A stretch of 64,000 nt of DNA from Anaeroglomus sp964630775 (lineage in GTDB: Bacteria > Planctomycetota > Phycisphaerae > Sedimentisphaerales > Anaerohalosphaeraceae): positions 164,086 to 228,085 of the forward strand of contig CAZVYY010000001.1 in NCBI GenBank assembly GCA_964630775.1, given 5' to 3'. The position numbers and the translations under genes are program-made. The first letter of the stretch is position 1; each line of letters begins with the position of its first letter. Shown here one piece after another: positions 1 to 8,234 of the stretch. The notes under the pieces are model-generated. The model was not told the DNA's origin, searched no databases, and saw nothing but the letters and a program-made list of their open reading frames with translations.

Positions 1-294
1 ATCCTGCCGGCCAATCAGCGGGTCACGGAAGAATTGATAAAAATCGTGCAAAATCCCAATCAGCCCCCGGTTCTGGCCCTGGAACCGCTGGATGTGATCG
101 TCTTTGGTCTGGCGATGATTATCATTCTGGTGACCATCGTCTGGATGCTCGTTTTAATGTACCGGGGCTATGCAGTGTCCTGTAATCTCAAAGGAGCCAA
201 AGCCATTGTTTCATTTATCATCTGCCTGCTGATTGCTGAGGCGACATCCAAACTTGGGTTGTATGCAATCATTAAATTGTTCCCATTGAATTAA
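1..294 (+). CDS. C-terminal part of a membrane protein, YIP1-like
   Basis: The reading frame is open from the first base of the window, so the gene starts upstream and only about the last 97 residues are seen. Two hydrophobic segments are clear. The first contains VFGLAMIIILVTIVWMLVLM and the second FIICLLIAEATSKLGLYAII. They are separated by a short polar loop with GAKAI. This 'W..L...G...KG.KA' layout resembles the C-terminal helices of Yip1-domain integral membrane proteins, but the part seen is too short to be sure. The next gene starts 21 bases downstream after a clear AAGGAGG. Confidence 0.5.
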   Translation: MLPANQRVTEELIKIVQNPNQPPVLALEPLDVIVFGLAMIIILVTIVWMLVLMYRGYAVSCNLKGAKAIVSFIICLLIAEATSKLGLYAIIKLFPLN

Positions 295-315
295 TTCTGT
301 TCAAGGAGGTCTGCC

Positions 316-1665
316 ATGACACGTTTAATATGTTCTGTTTTTATATTCAGCCTGTCCGCGACGATAATGTACGCCCAGCCAACGATGCTGCAGACCCATG
401 CGGAACAATTTATTGACCGCCTGTCAACAGGAGATTATGCGGCAGCGGCTAAGACGTTTGACCCGACAATGACTCAGGCAATGCCTGTGCCTAAGCTTAA
501 ACAAACGTGGGAGGCCTTGATATTGCAATGCGGGGCATTCCAAAAACGTCTGGGCTTTCGGACGGAAAAATATCAGCAGTACGATATTACGTATGTGACG
601 TGTCAGTTTGAAAAAACGGCTCTGGACGCCAAAATCGTATTTGACCCGGCAGGCAGAATCGGCGGCTTATTTTTTGTACCGGCCCAACCTGCCGACAGTC
701 CAAAGCAGACTATTGACTCCGGCTTGCTGCCGAATTATATAAAGCCCGATGCGTTTACGGAAAAAGAAATAACCATCGGTAAAGCCCCCTGGGTTTTGCC
801 CGGCACCCTGACCATTCCAAAGGGCAACGGGCCGTTTGCCGCGATTGTATTGGTACACGGTTCCGGTCCGAACGACCGGGATGAGACCCTCGGCCCCAAC
901 AAGCCATTCAAAGATCTGGCCTGGGGGATGGCCTCTAAAGGCGTTGCTGTACTTCGTTATGAGAAAAGAACGCTGCATTATCAAGCCCGGTTTGTCAAAG
1001 ACTGCAATGATTTGACCGTCCAGCAGGAAACGGTTGACGACGCGATCGCCGCGGTTGAATTTTTGGCCGAAGTTCCCGGAATAGACAAGGGACGAATTAT
1101 TGTCCTTGGCCACAGCCTGGGCGGCATGCTGATTCCGCGAATTGCTGCGGAAAATAAAGCGATTGCAGGCTTTGTGATTATGGCTGGCAGTACACGTCCG
1201 ATGGAAGATTCCATCCTAGAACAAATCAAGTATACTGCGATGCTGGACGGCAAAATCAATCCGGAGGAAAGAAAATCGCTGGCCGAAATACAACGACAAG
1301 TCCAAATGGTAAAAAGTCCATCATTGAAAAAAGAGACTCCGCATGACCAATTGCCATTTAATACTCCCGCCGGATACTGGCTTGACCTGCGTGGATACCA
1401 TCCGGCGACCCAGGCCAGAGCAATCACACAGCCATTACTCATTCTGCAGGGCCATCGGGACTATCAGGTGACCATGGCTGATTTTGAAGGATGGAAGAAA
1501 GAACTGGGCGACCAACCAAATGTGGAATTTAAGCTGTATCCGGACCTGAACCACTTATTTATCACTGGAAAAGAAAAATGCCGGCCTGAAGAATATCTTC
1601 TCCCCGGGCACGTCGCCGAAGAGGTCATTGACGACATCACCGCATGGGTTCAAAAAGTAAAATAA
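316..1665 (+). CDS. Secreted alpha/beta hydrolase with N-terminal DUF3887 domain
   Basis: This is a serine hydrolase predicted to act outside the cytoplasm; the substrate is unknown. A signal peptide (about residues 1-20, cleavage after MYA) is followed by a DUF3887-like NTF2-fold domain (about 25-125) and an alpha/beta hydrolase domain of the acyl-peptidase/esterase type (about 150-449). The nucleophile elbow GHSLGG places the catalytic Ser at residue 267. The likely partners are Asp382 in HRDYQV and His413 in LNHLF. The oxyanion region is VLVHGSGPNDRD. The ATG is preceded by AAGGAGG at ideal spacing. DUF3887 plus hydrolase fusions are common in Bacteroidota and Planctomycetota and usually act on small esters. 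Confidence 0.85.
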   Translation: MTRLICSVFIFSLSATIMYAQPTMLQTHAEQFIDRLSTGDYAAAAKTFDPTMTQAMPVPKLKQTWEALILQCGAFQKRLGFRTEKYQQYDITYVTCQFEKTALDAKIVFDPAGRIGGLFFVPAQPADSPKQTIDSGLLPNYIKPDAFTEKEITIGKAPWVLPGTLTIPKGNGPFAAIVLVHGSGPNDRDETLGPNKPFKDLAWGMASKGVAVLRYEKRTLHYQARFVKDCNDLTVQQETVDDAIAAVEFLAEVPGIDKGRIIVLGHSLGGMLIPRIAAENKAIAGFVIMAGSTRPMEDSILEQIKYTAMLDGKINPEERKSLAEIQRQVQMVKSPSLKKETPHDQLPFNTPAGYWLDLRGYHPATQARAITQPLLILQGHRDYQVTMADFEGWKKELGDQPNVEFKLYPDLNHLFITGKEKCRPEEYLLPGHVAEEVIDDITAWVQKVK

Positions 1666-1688
1666 AACCGGTCTTTGTCGGAATCTCT

Positions 1689-2207
1689 ATGTCAACAACT
1701 TATAAACATACACAAAAAGGTAATCCCTTGTTTTATTGGGGCATTCCAGCGATTACCCTGAGTGCATTTATTTTCGCAGCAGCAATCATCAAGGCTACTG
1801 CCGGGACAAAATCCATCTGGACCTGGAGTGCCCTGGGGAGCCTGGCCCCGGGATTTCTGATTGCCATGCCGACGACAATCTGGGCTGGATTATTCATGAG
1901 CCGACTGACGGTTACAATAGATAAGGAATGGATTCGATTACGGTTTGGTTGTGGAACATGGCGGAAAAAATTCCCCCTCAACCAGATTCAGTCCGTAACA
2001 GCAGTCCGTAATGCCTGGCTGATGGGCTGGGGGATTCACTGGGTCGGCAACGGGTGGCTGTACAATATTGCTGGTTTTGATTCGGTCGAATTGACCTTTA
2101 AAAACGGCAAGAAAGCCCGCATCGGTACCGATGAGCCGGAAAAACTGGCTGCTGCGATACAAAACATGATAAACTCCGATGAAAAATTTTCGAGGCACGT
2201 CCAATAA
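1689..2207 (+). CDS. Small membrane protein with PH-like domain
   Basis: This 172-residue protein has two transmembrane segments (about residues 15-35 and 45-68). A soluble beta-rich segment follows, in which RLTVTIDKEWIRLRFG and FDSVELTFKNGKKARIGTD recall bacterial PH-like (bPH) domains. The function is unknown. The frame also allows an ATG at 1644 inside the preceding hydrolase gene, but that would add 15 hydrophilic residues before the first membrane helix, so 1689 is preferred. The gene probably forms a transcription unit with the hydrolase just upstream. Confidence 0.6.
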   Translation: MSTTYKHTQKGNPLFYWGIPAITLSAFIFAAAIIKATAGTKSIWTWSALGSLAPGFLIAMPTTIWAGLFMSRLTVTIDKEWIRLRFGCGTWRKKFPLNQIQSVTAVRNAWLMGWGIHWVGNGWLYNIAGFDSVELTFKNGKKARIGTDEPEKLAAAIQNMINSDEKFSRHVQ

Positions 2208-2272
2208 TATCGTAGTATTCAATTTTAATTACCACGATTTTTAAGTATTTCCGACTATATCTTAATTTATTC

Positions 2273-2301
2273 TTAACATGTAATTCGTATTTTGTTATAA
2301 T
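2273..2301 (+). promoter_or_regulatory. Sigma-70-type promoter in the gap before ffh
   Basis: TTAACA (2273-2278) and TATAAT (2296-2301) are separated by exactly 17 bases. It lies 366 bases before ffh. The predicted transcript would start near 2308 and run through a 24-codon mini-ORF at 2327. Confidence 0.6.
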
Positions 2302-2326
2302 CCAGCTTAATCAGTTGGGGATAACA

Positions 2327-2401
2327 ATGAATACGAAACCAAATAAACAATTAGTTTTGATTGCCGTCCTTCGAGACGGCCGGGGTCCGCCGGACAGCTA
2401 A
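2327..2401 (+). CDS. Possible 24-residue leader peptide
   Basis: A short ORF (MNTKPNKQLV then LIAVLRDGRGPPDS) begins with ATG after GGGGATAACA, about 20 bases downstream of a predicted transcription start. It ends in a GC-rich stretch with GTCC-GCC-GGAC symmetry followed by TAAAAAAG. It could be a leader peptide, the start of a non-coding transcript, or chance; there is no recognisable homology. The rest of the 2208-2667 gap shows no gene. Confidence 0.25.
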   Translation: MNTKPNKQLVLIAVLRDGRGPPDS

Positions 2402-2616
2402 AAAAGACCATGTTTAACCACTTTCAGGTTCTCACATCCTTTTCCCCTCAAATCAGTCATACTATTATCTCTTTTATATAGAGCTACACACCTGACTATA
2501 TGGACCATCATTATCCTTTATCTGGATAATTCCGTGCTTTCTTGATTTTCATCTTGAAAAAAGCCCTCCGATTGACTACAATTCGACGTTTCTGTCGGGT
2601 AATTCCTGCGCAGATG

Positions 2617-2632
2617 CCGCCTCTGGAGGCGG
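2617..2632. repeat. GC hairpin in the ffh leader
   Basis: CCGCCTC-TG-GAGGCGG forms a perfect 7-bp stem about 35 bases before the ffh start codon. It may be a leader structure; no U-tract follows, so it is not a classical terminator. Confidence 0.35.
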
Positions 2633-2667
2633 GAGATAAGACTTAAAACAAGGTTATGTGATTCGAA

Positions 2668-4071
2668 ATGTTTGACGCTTTAACACAAAAATTCAGTTCG
2701 GTGTTCCGGTCGCTGTCGGGACGCGGACGCATTACGGAGTCCAATGTCGCCGATGCGATGCGCGAAGTCCGCAAGGCGCTGCTGGAAGCCGACGTCAACT
2801 ATCACATCGTCAAGCAATTCTGCAAAGATGTACAGGAAGCCGCCCTCGGCGCTGAGGTGATTAAGAGTCTCCGGCCTGACCAGGTCATGATCAAGATTGT
2901 CTTTGACGAGCTTGTCAAATTAATGGGGCCGGTGGACACCCGCATATATTTTGTCACGCCGGGGCCAACGGTCATCCTGATGGCCGGCCTTCAGGGCTGC
3001 GGCAAAACCACCACCACCGGTAAGCTGGCCAAGTACCTGACGGCCAAAGGCAAAAAGCCCCTGCTGGTCGCCGATGACCTGCAGCGTCCGGCCGCGATTG
3101 ACCAGCTTTGCACGCTCGGTGAGCAGCTCGGCGTGGAAGTCTATACCGAACGCGATACCAGGGATGCCGTCCGCGTAGCCAAAAACGGCATTCAACATGC
3201 CAAAACCAAAGGCTGCGATGTCGTCATCCTCGATACCGCGGGCCGGCTGCATATTGACCCGGAGATGATGGGGCAGATCAAAGATGTCTCCGCGGCGGTT
3301 AATCCGCACCAGATTTACCTGGTATGCGATGCGATGACCGGTCAGGACGCTGTTAATTCCGCCAAGGCCTTCAACGAAGCCCTTGAGCTGGATGGCGTCA
3401 TTCTGACCAAGCTTGACGGCGACGCCCGCGGCGGTGCGGCACTGTCGGTCAAGGCCGTCACCGGCAAGCCGATCAAGTTCATCGGCGTCGGCGAAAAGAT
3501 GGAAAAGCTCGAGGAATTCCACCCCGACCGCATGGCCAGCCGGATTCTCGGTATGGGCGATGTCGTTTCGCTGGTGGAAAAAGCCCAGGAGCAGTTCGAC
3601 GCCGCCGAAGCCCAGAAGATGCAGACCAAGATGGCCAAAGGCACCTTCGGCTTTGATGATTTTCTCAAACAGATGCAGGCCGTCCGCAAGATGGGCGGAA
3701 TGTCCAGCCTGATGAAGCTCATGCCCGGAATGGGCGGTCTGGGCCAGATCGACATCGACGACGGCGAAATCAATAAAATCGAGGGCATTGTCCACTCAAT
3801 GACCAAACAGGAACGACAGGACCCGGACATTATCGACTCATCCCGCCGGCGGCGTATCGCCCGCGGGTGCGGCCGCGATGTCCAGGAAGTTGCCGGCCTG
3901 ATTAAGACGTTTAAGCGCAGCCGCGATATGATGAAGGCCTTGTCCGGCGGCGGCATAGGTGCCTTGAAAAGCCTCATGTCCGGCAAAGTGGATATTTTCA
4001 GTGCCATGTCCGGCGGGGTTAAGATCAAAGGCCCCCAGCCGAGACATCGCTCGCCAAGAAAACGACGATAA
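2668..4071 (+). CDS. ffh: Signal recognition particle GTPase Ffh
   Basis: This protein binds signal peptides and the SRP RNA and delivers ribosomes to FtsY at the inner membrane. The order is N helical bundle (about residues 1-85), NG GTPase domain (about 95-300) and methionine-rich M domain (about 325-435). The P-loop GLQGCGKT is at residues 107-114. G-domain motifs DTAGRLH and TKLDGDARGG are intact. The M domain carries the RNA-binding SSRRRRIARGCG helix. The length of 467 residues is normal. The basic tail (RHRSPRKRR) is short, and the family's usual DTYRPAAIDQL appears here as DDLQRPAAIDQL. No SRP RNA gene was recognised in the upstream gap. Confidence 0.97.
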   Translation: MFDALTQKFSSVFRSLSGRGRITESNVADAMREVRKALLEADVNYHIVKQFCKDVQEAALGAEVIKSLRPDQVMIKIVFDELVKLMGPVDTRIYFVTPGPTVILMAGLQGCGKTTTTGKLAKYLTAKGKKPLLVADDLQRPAAIDQLCTLGEQLGVEVYTERDTRDAVRVAKNGIQHAKTKGCDVVILDTAGRLHIDPEMMGQIKDVSAAVNPHQIYLVCDAMTGQDAVNSAKAFNEALELDGVILTKLDGDARGGAALSVKAVTGKPIKFIGVGEKMEKLEEFHPDRMASRILGMGDVVSLVEKAQEQFDAAEAQKMQTKMAKGTFGFDDFLKQMQAVRKMGGMSSLMKLMPGMGGLGQIDIDDGEINKIEGIVHSMTKQERQDPDIIDSSRRRRIARGCGRDVQEVAGLIKTFKRSRDMMKALSGGGIGALKSLMSGKVDIFSAMSGGVKIKGPQPRHRSPRKRR

Positions 4072-4083
4072 GACGGGCGGGTT

Positions 4084-4392
4084 ATGCCGCTGACGATTGA
4101 ACAATACCTGGCTCGCGTCGGTCGCTTTGTGGATGAGCCGTTCGCAAAGCAGTTGCGAAAGCAGTTTCAGGACAGCCGAGGAACCAGTGAACTGGCGGTT
4201 TTACAGGCCCCCAGTCGGGATGAATATGAACAGTTGTGTCGATTGGTGGCGGTGATGACGCCGCAGGAAAAGGCCGACGCCGACCGCCTGAGTGACCCGC
4301 AAATTCAGAAGCTGGCCGCGGATGCCGGGGCGGATACAGCGCTGGCGGCGATATTTTTTAACGGCTTTGTACTGGAATTAAAGAAAAAGTAA
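4084..4392 (+). CDS. Hypothetical protein between ffh and rpsP
   Basis: This 102-residue, probably cytoplasmic, helix-rich protein has no signal peptide or membrane helix (begins MPLTIEQYLARVGRF, ends FVLELKKK). It starts 12 bases after the ffh stop, so it is likely co-transcribed with ffh. I do not recognise the family. Its position between ffh and rpsP, both translation/export genes, hints at a housekeeping role, which is inference. Confidence 0.65.
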   Translation: MPLTIEQYLARVGRFVDEPFAKQLRKQFQDSRGTSELAVLQAPSRDEYEQLCRLVAVMTPQEKADADRLSDPQIQKLAADAGADTALAAIFFNGFVLELKKK

Positions 4393-4434
4393 AAAGGAAA
4401 AAGGCAAAACCTGTTTTTCCATGTCCTTTGAAAC

Positions 4435-4465
<31 letters not shown>

Positions 4466-4570
4466 GGGTTTTTGTTTTACCTTGTTTTAACTTTTAACGT
4501 TGTAACGTGCTTGTGCCTGACACAGTGTCGGGCGCAATGATTAACTATATGAGTAAGAAAGGCAACACAC

Positions 4571-4951
4571 ATGGCAGTAAAACTCAGAATGACCCGTATG
4601 GGTCGCCGTCATCGGCCGTTCTTCCGCATCAATGCGGTTGAAAGCCGGACGCCCAGAGACGGACGAATCCTCGAAAAGCTGGGCCACTATGACCCCATCG
4701 AGAAGGACAGCTCCAAGCAGCTTGTGCTGAATCTCGATCGGGTCAAATTCTGGCTCGAACAGGGCGCCGTCCCCTCCGAAACCGTCGCCGAAATCATCGT
4801 CAAACAGGGTGTCAAGTGCTCCTGGTACGAAGAACTGCAGGCTCGCCGCAAGAAGGCCCGTGAGATCGCCCGCAAGGCCAAAAAGCCTTATACCAAGGCT
4901 GAAAAAGTCGCCGCCGGCTACTTCAAGGTCGAGAAGAAAGAAGGCGAATAA
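4571..4951 (+). CDS. rpsP: 30S ribosomal protein S16
   Basis: This small-subunit protein is needed for 30S assembly. It starts MAVKLRMTRMGRRHRPFFRI and carries the family signature through ESRTPRDGRILEKLGHYDP. The length of 126 residues includes a basic C-terminal extension (KKAREIARKAKKPYTKAEK) beyond the compact ~80-residue core. AGTAAGAAAGGCAACACAC precedes the ATG. It heads the rpsP-trmD-rplS run. The upstream 4462-4550 stretch holds a short stem (CCTGACAC/GTGTCGGG) that might be a leader structure. Confidence 0.97.
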   Translation: MAVKLRMTRMGRRHRPFFRINAVESRTPRDGRILEKLGHYDPIEKDSSKQLVLNLDRVKFWLEQGAVPSETVAEIIVKQGVKCSWYEELQARRKKAREIARKAKKPYTKAEKVAAGYFKVEKKEGE

Positions 4952-4964
4952 GGTACTTTAACGA

Positions 4965-5693
4965 ATGCGTATCGATGTCCTGACGCTGTTTCCCGAGATG
5001 TTCGAATCGCCCCTGAGCTTCTCGATACTCAAACGGGCTCAGCAGCAGAATATCGTTCAGATTGCTCTTTCAAATATCAGAGATTTTGCTCTCGACAGCT
5101 ACCGCAAGGTGGACGACAGCCCCTACGGCGGCGGGCCGGGTATGGTGATGATGTGCCAGCCGGTCTTCGACTGCCTCGATCATGTCCGCAGCATGGACCC
5201 GGAACCGGGAAAAGTGCTGCTGATGTGTCCGCAGGGAAAACCTTTCGACCAGCAGATGGCGACGGAACTGGCCGCACAAAAACGGCTGATCCTCATTGCC
5301 GGACGCTACGAAGGATTCGACGAGCGGATTCGCACCGGCCTCGATGCCGAAGCGATTTCCATCGGCGATTACGTCCTCAGCGGAGGTGAACTATCGGCTA
5401 TGGTGGTTATTGACGCCGTCGTTCGGCTTCTGCCGGGCGCCCTGGGCGACAATCAGTCCGCCCACGACGAATCCTTCACTGACGGGCTGCTCGAGTATCC
5501 TCACTATACCCGGCCGGAAAACTTCCGCGGAATGACCGTTCCGCCTATCCTGCTGGGGGGGAACCACGCGAAAATCGCCGAATGGCGATTGCAGCAGCGA
5601 GTCGAACGGACGCAGAAACAGCGACCGGATCTGTGGGCAAAATATCTGCAACAGCAGCAGAGCAACCCAACTAAAACCAATACTAACGAATAA
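4965..5693 (+). CDS. trmD: tRNA (guanine-N1)-methyltransferase TrmD
   Basis: TrmD methylates G37 of tRNAs that read CNN codons, using S-adenosylmethionine, and keeps the reading frame. The protein starts MRIDVLTLFPEMFESP. It carries the trefoil-knot SAM-binding signatures SPYGGGPGMVMMCQP, LIAGRYEGFDERI and ISIGDYVLSGGELSAMVVIDA. The length of 242 residues is normal. It follows rpsP after 13 bases. The gene normally found between them in many bacteria, rimM, is absent here. Confidence 0.97.
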   Translation: MRIDVLTLFPEMFESPLSFSILKRAQQQNIVQIALSNIRDFALDSYRKVDDSPYGGGPGMVMMCQPVFDCLDHVRSMDPEPGKVLLMCPQGKPFDQQMATELAAQKRLILIAGRYEGFDERIRTGLDAEAISIGDYVLSGGELSAMVVIDAVVRLLPGALGDNQSAHDESFTDGLLEYPHYTRPENFRGMTVPPILLGGNHAKIAEWRLQQRVERTQKQRPDLWAKYLQQQQSNPTKTNTNE

Positions 5694-5711
5694 AGATACA
5701 GGAGTATATCC

Positions 5712-6080
5712 GTGAAAGACAAATTGATACAGGCTGTTGAAGCCAAAAGCCTTAAGGCGGAAAAGCCGTATTTTGAAATCGGCGACACCGTCGAAGTCCA
5801 CTGCAAGATTCAGGAAGGCGACAAGACCCGCGTCCAGATTTTCAGCGGTACCGTCATCGCCCGCAAAGGCAGCAAGATGAATGAAATGTTTACCGTCCGC
5901 CGCATGGTCGGTGAACAGGGTGTCGAGCGTATCTTCCCGATTAACTCGCCCAATATCGAAAAAGTCGTCCCGGTCCGCAGCGGTAAGGCCCGTCGGGCAA
6001 AGCTCTATTACCTCCGCAAGCGTACCGGCAAGGGCGTCAAACTGTCCCAGCGGCACAGCGAACACACCTCCGGCAAATAA
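5712..6080 (+). CDS. rplS: 50S ribosomal protein L19
   Basis: L19 lies at the subunit interface of the large ribosomal subunit. The GTG start at 5712 follows AGATACAGGAGTATATCC. Family signatures are FEIGDTVEVHCKIQEGDKTR, QIFSGTVIARKG, FTVRRMVGEQGVERIFPINSP and RAKLYYLRKRTGKG. The 122-residue length fits the family. It lies 18 bases after trmD and 12 bases before yraN, so a shared transcript is likely. Confidence 0.97.
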   Translation: MKDKLIQAVEAKSLKAEKPYFEIGDTVEVHCKIQEGDKTRVQIFSGTVIARKGSKMNEMFTVRRMVGEQGVERIFPINSPNIEKVVPVRSGKARRAKLYYLRKRTGKGVKLSQRHSEHTSGK

Positions 6081-6092
6081 ACGGAGGATGCC

Positions 6093-6488
6093 GTGTGGCT
6101 GTGGCCGTTCGCAAGGGCGCGTCTGCTGCGGAATCCGGCGAAACTGGGCCGATGGGGTGAAACCCGGGCCCGCCGGTTTCTGGGCAAACTGGGCTATAAG
6201 ACTCTGGCCCGCAACTGGCGTGCCGAAAAAGGCGAACTGGACCTGGTGATGGCCGACGGCCGGGCGATTGTCTTTGTCGAAGTCAAAAGCCGACGCGATG
6301 AAGATTTTACTCCTGCTGTTCGAGCCGTCACGACACATAAAAAGAAAATGCTCTATCGAACCGCAAAGTGCTTTCTGAGACAGTACCATCTCCTGGACAG
6401 GCCTTTGCGGTTCGATGTTGTTACGGTCGTCCTGGGCAGAACCGGAAGCCCCGAAATCCGACATTACCGTAATGCTTTTGTGCCATAA
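6093..6488 (+). CDS. yraN: YraN/UPF0102 family nuclease-like protein
   Basis: This 131-residue protein of the UPF0102 family has a restriction-endonuclease-like fold. The core signature is GRWGETRARRFLGKLGYKTLA, then NWRAEKGELDLVMADGRAIVFVEVKSR, which supplies the E/D...ExK metal-binding residues. The GTG start at 6093 follows AACGGAGGATGCC. The biological role is not settled; family members have been linked to DNA processing. It is often found near rplS and rnhB in other bacteria, as here next to rplS. Confidence 0.9.
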   Translation: MWLWPFARARLLRNPAKLGRWGETRARRFLGKLGYKTLARNWRAEKGELDLVMADGRAIVFVEVKSRRDEDFTPAVRAVTTHKKKMLYRTAKCFLRQYHLLDRPLRFDVVTVVLGRTGSPEIRHYRNAFVP

Positions 6489-6576
6489 CGGCCTGTACTA
6501 TCATGCATTACCCGATTAAAGCTGCCGAAGGCAATGCCTTAATTTTGATACTGAATGTTTGATTTTTGATTTGACT

Positions 6577-7350
6577 ATGAACCTGATTGATACCCACGCC
6601 CATTTGACTTACCCCGAACTGGAAAACCAGATCGACGATGTCCTGTCTCGCAGCCGCAGTGCCGGCGTCACCGGCTGGATTACCATCGGTACCGACCGCA
6701 CGCACAACCAGCGGGCCGTTCAACTGGCCCAGCGATTTGACAGCATGTTTGCCGCAGTGGGCTTCCATCCCCACCATGCCAACGAAGTCACTGCCGACGA
6801 CATTGCCTTTCTGGAACAGGCCGCACAGGCTGAAAAAGTCGTCGCCGTCGGTGAGACGGGGCTTGATTATCACTATGACAATGTTGTCCCCGCTAATCAG
6901 GAACGTGTCTTTCGGGCGCATCTGGAAATCGCTGCCTGCTATCACAAGCCCGTCATTATCCACACGCGGCAGGCCTTCGACGACTCGATGGCGATTCTGG
7001 CCGAATATCGTGACAAAATTCCCAATATCGTCATTCATTGTTACGGCGGAGATTTCGCGCAGACCAAATTTGTGCTCGACCGCGGATATTATATCTCCTT
7101 TACCGGCACGGTGACGTTCAAGAAGTCCGACGCCCTCCGCGAAGTCGCTAAAACCATTCCACTGGACCGGCTGATGCTCGAATCAGACTGTCCCTATATC
7201 TCCCCCGAACCCGTCCGGCGAATTCAGCCCAACGAACCCGCCCTCATCGTCCACACCGCCAAATGCCTGGCCGGACTGCACAATCTCGATGAGGACACCT
7301 TCACCAATCAGATAACCACCAACAGCAAAAATTTCTTTGCTCTGCCATAA
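6577..7350 (+). CDS. tatD: TatD family metal-dependent hydrolase
   Basis: This TIM-barrel metal-dependent hydrolase of the TatD DNase family probably acts in the cytoplasm on DNA ends or damaged DNA. Metal ligands are visible in LIDTHAHL (residues 3-10), GETGLDYHY, HTRQAF, VIHCYGG and LESDCPYISPEP. The ATG at 6577 is chosen because LIDTHAHL is the normal N-terminus; an upstream TTG in frame would add only six residues. The length of 257 residues is typical. Confidence 0.93.
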   Translation: MNLIDTHAHLTYPELENQIDDVLSRSRSAGVTGWITIGTDRTHNQRAVQLAQRFDSMFAAVGFHPHHANEVTADDIAFLEQAAQAEKVVAVGETGLDYHYDNVVPANQERVFRAHLEIAACYHKPVIIHTRQAFDDSMAILAEYRDKIPNIVIHCYGGDFAQTKFVLDRGYYISFTGTVTFKKSDALREVAKTIPLDRLMLESDCPYISPEPVRRIQPNEPALIVHTAKCLAGLHNLDEDTFTNQITTNSKNFFALP

Positions 7351-7474
7351 CTACTATCTGCTAACTCTGCTTCATAGTAGGCAGCCCTTCGCTTGGAAAT
7401 ACAAACTATTGCAAAAATGGAGCAGATTAAGTACCATAAATCAGATATCTTTGTTTGAGGAGTCGAAAACATAA

Positions 7475-7786
7475 ATGCCGACAAAGCAGGTCATTATTAA
7501 TATCTTGCGTGAGGCTTTCCCTCATCTCGCTTCAGCCTACGGGGTAAGGCGAATAGCCCTTTTCGGCTCATTTGTCAAAGACCTCCCCCGACCGGATAGT
7601 GATGTGGACTTGTTTGTAGAATTGAGCCGTCCGCTCGGACTTGGTTTTATGGATATGGCCGATTTTTTGGAAGAAAAGCTGGGCAGAAAAGTGGATATTC
7701 TCACCCCGGATGGTCTGTCGGATATCCGTGTAGAGGAAGTCAATAAGACCATTACGGAAAATCTCGAATATGTCTGCCCGGCCTGA
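7475..7786 (+). CDS. mntA: MntA-type antitoxin nucleotidyltransferase
   Basis: This minimal nucleotidyltransferase is the antitoxin of a HEPN/MNT (type VII) pair. The catalytic GS-x10-DxD motif is intact: G31, S32, then D43 and D45 in DSDVDLFVEL. Family knowledge is that MntA adds AMP groups to a tyrosine of HepT and so silences it. The length of 103 residues is standard. The last 17 bases overlap the start of the HepT gene, which couples their translation. GAGGAG lies a little further than usual from the ATG. Confidence 0.9.
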   Translation: MPTKQVIINILREAFPHLASAYGVRRIALFGSFVKDLPRPDSDVDLFVELSRPLGLGFMDMADFLEEKLGRKVDILTPDGLSDIRVEEVNKTITENLEYVCPA

Positions 7787-8117
7787 TTCAGCCTATCTTG
7801 CAGATATTCAGGAAGCCGCCCGCCGGATTCGGGACTATATTGCCGTGATGACTTATGAAGAATTTCGCGGGGATATACGCACCCAGGACGCAGTTATGCG
7901 GAATTTGGAAATCATCGGGAAGGCAACAAAAAACATATCGGTCTCATTCCGCAAACAGTATTCTGCAATTCCCTGGAAGCAAATGGCCGCCCTGAGAGAC
8001 AGGTTGATCCATCATTATTTTGGGGTAAACCTGGATATTGTCTGGAACGTCATTACCACAGAACTGCCGGAAGTAGCGCTCCAAATTGATACTGCCCGCA
8101 AAAATTATCTGTTTTGA
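7770..8117 (+). CDS. hepT: HepT-type HEPN toxin ribonuclease
   Basis: This 115-residue HEPN-domain protein (DUF86/HepT family) is the toxin partner of the nucleotidyltransferase just upstream. The active-site Rx4HxY motif is present as R76, H81 and Y83 in LRDRLIHHYFG. Known HepT proteins cleave RNA when unmodified, and the tyrosine is the residue AMPylated by MntA. Both proteins look complete, so the pair should be functional. It sits between tatD and a glycan locus with no other mobile-element signs. Confidence 0.9.
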   Translation: MSARPDSAYLADIQEAARRIRDYIAVMTYEEFRGDIRTQDAVMRNLEIIGKATKNISVSFRKQYSAIPWKQMAALRDRLIHHYFGVNLDIVWNVITTELPEVALQIDTARKNYLF

Positions 8118-8234
8118 AAGTCTTCTACCGGTCGCATTTGGTTATATTTTTTTCTTCTGAACTACACCACACCCTGCATCGTCTCCATCTCCCTGTACAA
8201 GTCATAGTTCATTTATTGAATACAATGCTCGTTA

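Noticed and set aside
4498..4550. Possible ribosomal-protein leader hairpin before rpsP
   Set aside because: The stem CCTGACAC/GTGTCGGG has almost no loop and one G-U pair. There is not enough to call a regulatory RNA.
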